Assembly (NCBI GenBank): GCA_001515985.1
Contig: LOET01000011.1
Location: forward strand, 1 to 33,621
Direction of reading: 5' to 3'
Length of the DNA: 33,621 nucleotides
From: Sphingomonadales bacterium BRH_c3
GTDB taxonomy: Bacteria > Pseudomonadota > Alphaproteobacteria > Sphingomonadales > Sphingomonadaceae
The notes beneath the pieces were generated by a model, which saw only the letters and a program-made list of their open reading frames with translations, was not told where the DNA came from and did no database searches. Each line of letters starts with the position of its first letter. The first letter of the stretch is position 1. The position numbers and the translations under genes are program-made. Below are positions 16,033-22,747 of the stretch, piece by piece.

Positions 16033-17076
16033 ATGCGTCACTTCAAGACCACCTGCCTGATCGCCCTTTCAACCCTTGCGCTTGCTGCCTGCGGTGAAAG
16101 CGGCAATTCGGGCACACGCGATTCAATCCGTGCCGTCGGCTCTTCGACCGTATTCCCCTTCGCGAAGGCGGTGGCGGAGAGCTTCCAGAACACCAATCCG
16201 AATTTGAAGTCGCCGCTGATCGAATCGACCGGCACCGGCGGCGGCATGAAACTGTTCTGTTCGGGCATTGGCGCCAGCACGCCTGATGTGACCAATGCAT
16301 CGCGCCGGATGAAACTTTCCGAATTCGAGACTTGCCAGAAGAACGGCGTAACCGAAATCATCGAAATGCAGATCGGGCTCGACGGGCTGGTGTTTGCCTC
16401 GAAAGCGGGCGGGCTCACCATGAACCTGTCACCCAAGATCGTTTATGAAGCGCTCGCGGCCAATCCCTACGGCGAGCCGCAGGCTGCCAAGACATGGGCG
16501 GATGTCGATCCTTCGCTGCCGAATGAACCGATCCTTGTTTACGGCCCGCCGTCCACTTCGGGCACACGCGATTCGCTCAAGGAACTGATTCTCGAAAAGG
16601 GATGCCAAAGCGATCCCGCGATGAAGACGCTCAAGGAAACCGACGAAGACAAGTATGATCAGGTCTGCACCGAGGTCCGCTCCGATGGCAGTTATGTCGA
16701 TCAGGGCGAGCAGGACAATCTGATTGTCCAGAAGCTGACCGGCAACTCCAAGGCTGTCGGGGTGTTTGGCTACTCCTTCCTCGAAGAGAACCTGGGCAAG
16801 GTGCAGGGATTGCCGATGAACGGCGTTGCGCCAACCTACGAAAATGTCGTGAGCGGGGCCTATCCGGGCGCCCGTGAAATGTTCATCTACACCAAGAAGG
16901 CGCATCTTGGAGTAATTCCCGGGCTCAAGGAATTCCTGGTGGAATGGACCCAGTCATGGGGGCCAGGCGGTCGGCTGGCGAAGATCGGACTGATCATTTC
17001 GCCCGAGGACAAACTCACCAAGTATGAAAAGGTTGCGAAAGAAGCCATCGTTATGACGGCTGACGAGCTGAAGTAA
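16033..17076 (+). CDS. pstS: Phosphate-binding lipoprotein PstS
   Basis: A 347-residue periplasmic binding protein that would deliver inorganic phosphate to the PstCAB ABC transporter. The lipoprotein signal peptide ends in lipobox LAAC, with lipidated Cys20. Phosphate-ligand motifs are clear: GSSTVFPFA, STGTGGGMKLFC and the Arg/Ser/Thr loop STSGTRDSLKE. The length and C-terminal lobe are normal. AAGGAT sits 6 bases before the ATG, and a perfect Pho box lies upstream. It follows the porin gene and ends at a strong terminator, so pstC, pstA, pstB and phoU must be elsewhere. Oddity: an 18-base exact repeat puts the sequence SGTRDS both in the mature N-terminal tail and in the phosphate loop. 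Confidence 0.96.
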   Translation: MRHFKTTCLIALSTLALAACGESGNSGTRDSIRAVGSSTVFPFAKAVAESFQNTNPNLKSPLIESTGTGGGMKLFCSGIGASTPDVTNASRRMKLSEFETCQKNGVTEIIEMQIGLDGLVFASKAGGLTMNLSPKIVYEALAANPYGEPQAAKTWADVDPSLPNEPILVYGPPSTSGTRDSLKELILEKGCQSDPAMKTLKETDEDKYDQVCTEVRSDGSYVDQGEQDNLIVQKLTGNSKAVGVFGYSFLEENLGKVQGLPMNGVAPTYENVVSGAYPGAREMFIYTKKAHLGVIPGLKEFLVEWTQSWGPGGRLAKIGLIISPEDKLTKYEKVAKEAIVMTADELK

Positions 17077-17104
17077 GTTTCTCACTCGCTACTTCATCGA
17101 GAAG

Positions 17105-17136
17105 CGCCGCTCCGTCACGCAGACGGGGCGGCGTTT
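17105..17136 (+). terminator. Intrinsic terminator after pstS
   Basis: CGCCGCTCCGTC and GACGGGGCGGCG form a 12-bp stem (one G-U pair) with a 5-base loop, followed by TTT and another T-rich stretch (CGCGTTTT). It begins about 28 bases after the pstS stop and closes the porin-pstS unit. Confidence 0.8.
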
Positions 17137-17204
17137 CGCGTTTTGGCGAGAGTTTTCCGCAGCATCGCTTGCCACGCCATCACAATAGGTTAGTCTGAGC
17201 CGCG

Positions 17205-18344
17205 ATGGGTGTGCGCAAGCTCAACGGCTGGATCGAAGCGGGCCTGATCGACGCGGCCACGGCGGAGCGTATCCGTGCGCACGAGGCTCAGCATGCGCGC
17301 CCGCTGGCGCTGTGGGCAGCGTTCGGAATCGGCGCACTGGCGATCGGGCTGGGCGTGATCTCGGTCATCGCCGCCAATTGGGAAGACGTGCCGGGGCAGG
17401 TGCGCCTCGCGATCCACCTGGCGCTGATCGGAGCGCTCGCGGGTTTCATCCTGCTGCGCGGCGAGCGGATCGGGCACGACCAGCCCTGGGCGGCGGAGGT
17501 GACGCTGTTCCTGCTTGGCGTGCTGGGCCTGGCCTTTTTCGGGCATCTGGGACAGGTCTATCAGACAGGCTCGCCCTTGTGGCAACCGCTCGCCGTCTGG
17601 CTGGTGCTGTTTGCACCGCTCATGCTCTCGCGCGGGCAAAGCTGGCTGCTGGCAGTGCTGGTCATGGGCGTGCTCGTCTATGCATGCTGGGATTATGCCT
17701 TCGCATATGATCGATATTTCGGCGCGGATCAGCAGCTTCCCGACAGTTGGCTGGCGCTGGTCACCGCGGTGCCGGTGCTGGCCGCCCCGCTGGGCGCATG
17801 GATGCGGGGACGCAGCCCGCGGGAAGTGTTCTGGAAGCGGATCGAGCAGCTTGCCTTTGTCTATGCAGTAGGCGGCGCATCGCTGGTCGCGATTGCGGCA
17901 GGGATCGAGAAATTCGACGAAAATATGATGGCGCTCGATGCGCAAACGGTGCGTACGGTTCTGGCGCTGGCGGCGGCGGCTCTCGTCTATCTGACGCGGC
18001 GCAATCCTTCGGACGAGGCGAGCGCGGCGGTCATTGCCGGAACGGGCATCGTGTGCCTGATCGCCTATCCCCTGTCGGGCGAGGAGTTGGCGGGCGGATT
18101 GCTGCTGATGGCGCTGTGGTTCGGCATCGCGGCAGCGGCGCTGCACGCGGGGTGGCGCGGGGTGTTCCAGGCCTCGGTGGCGGTGGTGGCGCTGCGGCTG
18201 ATCGTCCTGAGCTTCGAACTGGCGAGCGACCTGCTCACCAGCGGCTTCGGCCTGATCCTCGCCGGGCTGCTGATCCTGGGCATTGCCTGGGCCGCGCTGC
18301 GGATTTCCAGGCAATATGCGCCCGCCTCGGGAGAGGCGAAATGA
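17205..18344 (+). CDS. DUF2157 multi-pass membrane protein
   Basis: A 379-residue inner-membrane protein. The short cytoplasmic N-terminus (about 1-30: LNGWIEAGLIDAATAERIRAHE) is the DUF2157 hallmark. About ten hydrophobic helices follow, starting at LALWAAFGIGALAIGLGVISVIAANWEDV; the stretch 'AANWEDVPGQVRL' after the first helix is typical of the family. Function unknown in any organism I can name. Its TGA overlaps the ATG of the next gene (ATGA), and the DUF2157/GDYxxLxY pairing is a recurring genomic association, so the two products likely act together. No strong ribosome binding site precedes the ATG. Confidence 0.9.
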   Translation: MGVRKLNGWIEAGLIDAATAERIRAHEAQHARPLALWAAFGIGALAIGLGVISVIAANWEDVPGQVRLAIHLALIGALAGFILLRGERIGHDQPWAAEVTLFLLGVLGLAFFGHLGQVYQTGSPLWQPLAVWLVLFAPLMLSRGQSWLLAVLVMGVLVYACWDYAFAYDRYFGADQQLPDSWLALVTAVPVLAAPLGAWMRGRSPREVFWKRIEQLAFVYAVGGASLVAIAAGIEKFDENMMALDAQTVRTVLALAAAALVYLTRRNPSDEASAAVIAGTGIVCLIAYPLSGEELAGGLLLMALWFGIAAAALHAGWRGVFQASVAVVALRLIVLSFELASDLLTSGFGLILAGLLILGIAWAALRISRQYAPASGEAK

Positions 18345-18904
18345 CGGGCAAGCCATGGCACATCGCAGCCCTTGCCTTGCCGGTTGCCGGCCTCGCGGCC
18401 CTGTGGGGCTGGAGCGATTACAAGAGCCGTCAGGGCACCGATTGGGACGTGCCGGTTGCGGGGTACGATCCGCGCGACCTGCTGCGCGGACACTATGTCG
18501 AATTCACCTACGAATGGCCGGGCGAGACGCGCGATGACAATTTCTATCTGACACAGTTCTGCATCGAGGGCGAAGCGCCCGTGATCGACCGAATCGTGCC
18601 TGTAGACGATCTTGCCGTCTGCGCCCATCCGGCGCGCATCAGCACCGGTTCGATCTATGGAGACACAGGGCTGCGGAACGGCCGACTGTACATCGCGCAG
18701 ACGCGCTCAGGCGAACTGCAGGAAAAGCTGGCCGATCGCGACCTGCGCGGCATTGTCCGCATCCGCCAGCGCGATGACGGGCTGATCACGCCGCGGGAGA
18801 TCAGCTTCCGCCCGTTGACGGACGAGGAGCGCGCGGCCCGCGATCCGCAGCGCGAAGACGATGCGCTGCCTCCGCCGCCGGTGGTAGTCACGCCTGAGAA
18901 TTAG
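18341..18904 (+). CDS. GDYxxLxY-domain membrane-anchored protein
   Basis: The ORF track shows this frame from 17747; the real gene begins at ATG 18341 inside the ATGA overlap with DUF2157. It encodes 187 residues: one N-terminal membrane anchor (about 7-24), then a periplasmic domain opening with YDPRDLLRGHYVEFTYEW. The family's name motif GDYxxLxY appears here as GHYVEFTY (50-57), with Asp to His and Leu to Phe changes. A central Arg/Asp-rich beta region (LRGIVRIRQRDDG) and a Pro-rich tail (DALPPPPVVVTPE) follow. Function unknown. Translational coupling with DUF2157 supports a joint role, perhaps as a membrane complex. Confidence 0.87.
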   Translation: MTGKPWHIAALALPVAGLAALWGWSDYKSRQGTDWDVPVAGYDPRDLLRGHYVEFTYEWPGETRDDNFYLTQFCIEGEAPVIDRIVPVDDLAVCAHPARISTGSIYGDTGLRNGRLYIAQTRSGELQEKLADRDLRGIVRIRQRDDGLITPREISFRPLTDEERAARDPQREDDALPPPPVVVTPEN

Positions 18905-18908
18905 GGTG

Positions 18909-18934
18909 GGCTGCGGTGACGGGCTGCGGTGACA
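18909..18934 (+). repeat. Two tandem 13-bp repeats downstream of the GDYxxLxY gene
   Basis: GGCTGCGGTGACG is followed directly by GGCTGCGGTGACA, just after the stop codon. The rest of the 134-base gap up to the ftsK stop (to 19038) is G+C-rich, with no convincing terminator hairpin and no supported ORF. Confidence 0.5.
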
Positions 18935-19038
18935 GTGCATTTAATTGACGGCAGAGCGCGTCCCGCGCCCCGCGCGGTCGTGCGGATCGATCCAGACGAC
19001 GCTAACGGTATGGCCGTTGAGGCGTGCTGCGCGGCAGA

Positions 19039-21387
19039 TCAGAGCGGGTTGCCGTCCTGGTCGCGGAAGATCTCGCGCCTTCCGACATGGTTGGCCGGCC
19101 CAACCAGCCCCTCGCTCTCCATCCGCTCGATCCATTTGGCTGCGGTGTTGTAGCCCACGCCCATCTGGCGTTGCAGCCATGAGCCCGAAGCCTTCTGGTT
19201 CTCGATCACGATCTGGCACGCCTGACGGTATTTGCGCTCTTCGGGATTGTCGCTGGCGGTGAATTCATCCTCGTAGGAGAAGCCGCCGTCTTCGGGCTCT
19301 TCAGTGACCGCATCGACATATTCGGGCTTGCCCTGAGCGCGCCAGAAATCGGCCACGCGCTCCACCTCGTCATCGCCTACAAAGGGCCCGTGCACGCGGA
19401 TCAGTGCACCGGTATTGGGTTTGTAGAGCATGTCGCCCTTGCCCAGCAGCTGTTCTGCCCCCTGTTCGCCCAGAATGGTGCGGCTGTCGATCCGGCTGGT
19501 CACCTTGAAGCTGATGCGGGTGGGCAAATTGGCCTTGATTACCCCGGTGATGACGTCGACCGATGGGCGCTGCGTCGCCATGATCAGATGGATGCCGGCG
19601 GCGCGCGATTTTTGCGAAAGCCGCTGGATCAGCACTTCGATTTCCTTGCCCACTGTCACCATCAGATCGGCCAGCTCATCGACGATCAGCACGATCTGCG
19701 GCAGCGGTTCGTAATCGAGCTGTTCTTCCTCGAACAGTTCCTCGCCGGTCTCAGGGTCGAATCCGGTTTGAACCCGGCGGCCAAGCGGCTTGCCCTTGGC
19801 GGCAGCCGCCGTGATCTTCTCGTTGAAGGAATTGATGTTGCGCGAATTGACCGAGCTCATCATGCGATAGCGCCGCTCCATCTCCTCGACCGCCCATTTC
19901 AGCGCGCGCACCGATTTGTGAGGTTCGGTAACCACCGGCGAGAGCAGGTGAGGGATGTCATCATAGGTCTTGAGCTCGAGCACCTTGGGATCGATCAGGA
20001 TCAGCCGGCACTCGGCCGGGGTAAAGCGATAGAGCAGCGACAGCAGTATCGCGTTGAGGCCCACCGACTTGCCCGATCCGGTGGTACCCGCGACCAGCAA
20101 ATGCGGCATGGCGGCAAGATCCGCCACGATCGGCTCACCCGCTATATCCTTGCCCAGGATAATCGGCAGATTGCCTTTGGCCTCGGCAAAGGCGGCGCAA
20201 GCGGCCAGTTCCTTGAAGCTGACCATCTGCCTTGCGGTATTGGGCAATTCGATCCCCATTACCGTCCTGCCCGGGATCGGTGACACGCGGGCAGAGATCG
20301 CGCTCATGTTGCGGGCGATGTCTTCTGCCAGGCCAATCACCCGGCTGGCCTTGATGCCGGGGGCAGGCTCAAGCTCGTACATGGTCACCACCGGGCCGGT
20401 GCGCACCGCAGTGATTTCGCCCTTCACATTGAAATCGTCGAGCACATTCTCAAGCAGGCGGGCGTTGCGTTCCAGTGCCATCTTGTCGAGCTTCACACCC
20501 TTGTCCTCGGGCGGGTCGGCCAGCAGGTCGAGGCTGGGCAAATCGAAGCTGGCGAACATATCGCGCTGTCTGGTCTCGGCCAGAACCGCCTTTTTGGGCG
20601 GCGCGGAAGGATCGCTGATTTCCGGTGCGCGCCGCGGAGCAGGCTCTGGTCTGGGATCGGTTACGGGTTTGGTCCGGCGCGCTTTGCCGCGCGCCAGCGC
20701 AATTTGCCCGGAATCATCGCTGATTTCGCGGGTAGCGTGGTGGGGCCTCAACCGGTGCATGAAATCGGGCAGCGTCAGCAGGCTGCGCCAATCGATCGCG
20801 AAGACGCGGGTAGTGAGCGCAATGCCAATCGCCAGGCTTGCCAGCGCCAGACCCAGTGTAACCCAGCCCGATGCCCCTTCGCCGAAGCGCGCAGCCACCG
20901 CTTCAATCGCTGCGGCACCCAGCAGGCCGGACATGCCGCCCATTTGCGCGGGAAGCGTGCTGCCCGGTCCTTCGAACGTCAGGCCCAGCACGCTTGAAAG
21001 CAGGATCATGGCCAGCACCAGCATTGCCAAGGGCAGCCACCAGCGCGTGGTATCGGGCTCATCCTCATGCTCGACATCGCGCCACAATTTGCGCGCGCCA
21101 ATATAGAGAAGCGGCAATAGCAACACCGACGTTATGCCGAAAGTTGCCAGCACCTTATCGGCCACCCATGCCCCGCTCGCGCCCATCCAGTTGCGGATGT
21201 CCTCTCCCGAGGCCGCGGTCGAGCCAGAGGGATCGGTTTGGGTATAGCTCGCCAGGGCGAGGGCGAGGAACAGCATCAGCGCGAGTAACCCGCCGGCACC
21301 GGCCATCTGCGCAGCGCGGCGCATCGAGCGGCGAAACGCCGCGCGCCAATCTGTCGCGCCCTTCTTGCTCATCGCGCGGGTTGCCAT
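19039..21387 (-). CDS. ftsK: DNA translocase FtsK
   Basis: A 782-residue septal DNA pump that segregates chromosome termini and activates XerCD at dif. The N-terminus has four membrane helices (about 30-48, 80-97, 117-136 and 175-195), followed by a short Pro/Arg-rich linker (about 215-280). The alpha and beta motor domains follow, with Walker A GTTGSGKS at 434-441 and Walker B in PQIVLIVDELADLM. The C-terminal winged-helix gamma domain (about 715-782: SWLQRQMGVGYNTAAKWIERME) reads KOPS-like polarity sites. The linker is short, as is common in alphaproteobacteria. The start is supported by AGGAGG 8 bases before the ATG. It lies 77 bases behind the ThiE-like gene on the same strand. Confidence 0.97.
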   Translation of the reverse strand: MATRAMSKKGATDWRAAFRRSMRRAAQMAGAGGLLALMLFLALALASYTQTDPSGSTAASGEDIRNWMGASGAWVADKVLATFGITSVLLLPLLYIGARKLWRDVEHEDEPDTTRWWLPLAMLVLAMILLSSVLGLTFEGPGSTLPAQMGGMSGLLGAAAIEAVAARFGEGASGWVTLGLALASLAIGIALTTRVFAIDWRSLLTLPDFMHRLRPHHATREISDDSGQIALARGKARRTKPVTDPRPEPAPRRAPEISDPSAPPKKAVLAETRQRDMFASFDLPSLDLLADPPEDKGVKLDKMALERNARLLENVLDDFNVKGEITAVRTGPVVTMYELEPAPGIKASRVIGLAEDIARNMSAISARVSPIPGRTVMGIELPNTARQMVSFKELAACAAFAEAKGNLPIILGKDIAGEPIVADLAAMPHLLVAGTTGSGKSVGLNAILLSLLYRFTPAECRLILIDPKVLELKTYDDIPHLLSPVVTEPHKSVRALKWAVEEMERRYRMMSSVNSRNINSFNEKITAAAAKGKPLGRRVQTGFDPETGEELFEEEQLDYEPLPQIVLIVDELADLMVTVGKEIEVLIQRLSQKSRAAGIHLIMATQRPSVDVITGVIKANLPTRISFKVTSRIDSRTILGEQGAEQLLGKGDMLYKPNTGALIRVHGPFVGDDEVERVADFWRAQGKPEYVDAVTEEPEDGGFSYEDEFTASDNPEERKYRQACQIVIENQKASGSWLQRQMGVGYNTAAKWIERMESEGLVGPANHVGRREIFRDQDGNPL

Positions 21388-21464
21388 CGACTTGCCTCCT
21401 GTCGGAACACACCATGAATCCTTGGCGAGTCCCGCGTCAAGAGGCGTGCGGCCAAGCGAGTCCT

Positions 21465-21998
21465 CTATAAGAGCCCGTCAATCGCCGCCCAGCGCGGCCA
21501 ATCGAGTTCCTTTGCACGTTCTGCATTCATACCTCCCAAGGCGATAACCGGCATCTCCGCCTGCAAAGCGAGTGCGTTGAAATGTGATATTCCGAGACAA
21601 GCGCCACCTTTATGGGAACGGGTGGGAAAAACCGGCGAAAGAAATACGCCATCGACCATTGCGCGATTCGCGAGCAAAATCTCCCCTGCGTCATGCGCTG
21701 TGGCGAAGCGAAGCAAACCCGGTCTGTTGCCCAGCTTGCCAGGCGGACCATAGACTCCGTCTGCGCCCCATTCGAAAGCCAAATCGGCGTGGCCTGACAA
21801 TATGGCAAGATGATCGCTCGCACGGGCAATTGAAGCGAGTTGGCGAAACCTCTTGCGGCGCGCCTGATCATTCAGGTGATAGTGGCGAAAGACGAAGCCC
21901 GATCCACGCGGCAGTTGGCGCAGTGCCTCCTCCAGCGCTGCGTCATTGCGCGCGTCCGATATCAGCCAAAGCGCAGGAAGGGCCTGTATCTTCGCCAT
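21465..21998 (-). CDS. ThiE/TenI-like protein (thiamine phosphate synthase fold)
   Basis: A TIM-barrel protein related to thiamine phosphate synthase and TenI. The tracked ORF starts at 22127, but that start lies inside the divergent yggS gene; ATG at 21998 (MAKIQALPALWLISDARND) is better, giving 177 residues. Conserved features are HLAILSGHADLAFEWGADGVYGP, GVFLSPVFPTRSHKGG and PVIALGGM. The substrate-contacting QLRxK motif of genuine ThiE is replaced by FVFRHYHL, and the chain is shorter than ThiE, so catalysis of thiamine phosphate formation is doubtful. Only 22 bases separate it from yggS, so any promoter must lie inside the other gene. Probably an orphan TenI-like protein of unknown role. 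Confidence 0.85.
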   Translation of the reverse strand: MAKIQALPALWLISDARNDAALEEALRQLPRGSGFVFRHYHLNDQARRKRFRQLASIARASDHLAILSGHADLAFEWGADGVYGPPGKLGNRPGLLRFATAHDAGEILLANRAMVDGVFLSPVFPTRSHKGGACLGISHFNALALQAEMPVIALGGMNAERAKELDWPRWAAIDGLL

Positions 21999-22020
21999 GG
22001 GGACGCTATAGCGCAGCGCG

Positions 22021-22695
22021 ATGGAAATGGCAGACAATCCGCTCGACCAGGTGCGCGCCAATATCGCCCGCGCTTGCAAGCCCGCGCGCCGCGATCCTGC
22101 GGACATCACCCTGATCGCGGTCAGCAAGACGCAACCGGCCGAACGGATCGTGCCGCTGCTCGAACAGGGGCAGCGGGTATTCGGCGAAAACCGGGTGCAG
22201 GAAGCGCAAGGGAAATGGCCCGCGCTGCGCGAAGCTTATCCCGATGTAGAGCTGCATCTCATCGGCCAGGTGCAATCGAACAAGGCGGAGGAAGCGGTCG
22301 CGCTGTTCGATTGCATCCATGCGCTCGACCGGGCGAGCCTTGTGACTGCATTGGCGAAGGCGATGAACAAGGCTGAGAGGCGCGTGCCGTGCTTTATCCA
22401 GGTCAATATAGGCGAAGAAGAGCAGAAAGGCGGCTGCGCGATCGGCGATCTGCCTCAGCTGATCGAACAGGCGCGGGCGGCGAATATCCCGGTCGCCGGG
22501 CTGATGTGCATCCCGCCTTTCGATATCGAACCCGCGCCCTTCTTTGCGCTGCTGGCAAAACTCGCGGCGGACAATGGACTGGACAGAGATTCGGGCGGCC
22601 TCAGCATGGGGATGAGCAGCGACTATGAAACCGCAGTTATGCTGGGCGCGACGCATGTGCGTGTGGGCACTGCGCTGTTTGGGGATAGGGCCTAA
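22021..22695 (+). CDS. YggS-family PLP homeostasis protein
   Basis: A 224-residue PLP-binding protein of the YggS/PLPBP (PROSC) family, a cytoplasmic alanine-racemase-like barrel without a known reaction that buffers pyridoxal phosphate. The Schiff-base Lys is K36 in ITLIAVSKTQP. Further family blocks are FGENRVQEAQGKW, LHLIGQVQSNKAEEA, PCFIQVNIGEE, GLMCIPPF and the phosphate-binding SMGMSSDYETAVMLGATHVRVGTALFG. The length is normal. ATG at 22021 or 22027 could be the start. It is divergent from the ThiE-like gene, making a cofactor-themed (B1/B6-like) pair. It converges on the TonB receptor with a hairpin in between. Confidence 0.95.
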   Translation: MEMADNPLDQVRANIARACKPARRDPADITLIAVSKTQPAERIVPLLEQGQRVFGENRVQEAQGKWPALREAYPDVELHLIGQVQSNKAEEAVALFDCIHALDRASLVTALAKAMNKAERRVPCFIQVNIGEEEQKGGCAIGDLPQLIEQARAANIPVAGLMCIPPFDIEPAPFFALLAKLAADNGLDRDSGGLSMGMSSDYETAVMLGATHVRVGTALFGDRA

Positions 22696-22702
22696 AATGA
22701 AA

Positions 22703-22724
22703 CGGGCGACCCGAAGGCCGCCCG
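22703..22724 (-). terminator. Intrinsic terminator of the TonB receptor gene, possibly bidirectional
   Basis: On the minus strand CGGGCGGCC-TTCG-GGTCGCCCG forms a 9-bp stem with one A/C mismatch and a UUCG tetraloop closed by C-G, followed by TTTCATTTTA. It lies 23 bases past the receptor's stop. On the plus strand it directly follows yggS, but the T-tract there is weak (CTTGTG). Confidence 0.72.
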
Positions 22725-22747
22725 CTTGTGAGTGCTGGAACGATGCT

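Noticed and set aside
17747-18340. Upstream part of the 385-codon frame containing the GDYxxLxY gene
   Set aside because: It is an out-of-frame reading of DUF2157. The real gene starts at the ATGA overlap at 18341.
17190-18356. 388-codon minus-strand ORF opposite DUF2157
   Set aside because: Its Gln/Arg/His-rich sequence is the typical complement of a hydrophobic membrane-protein gene, with no signal of real coding.
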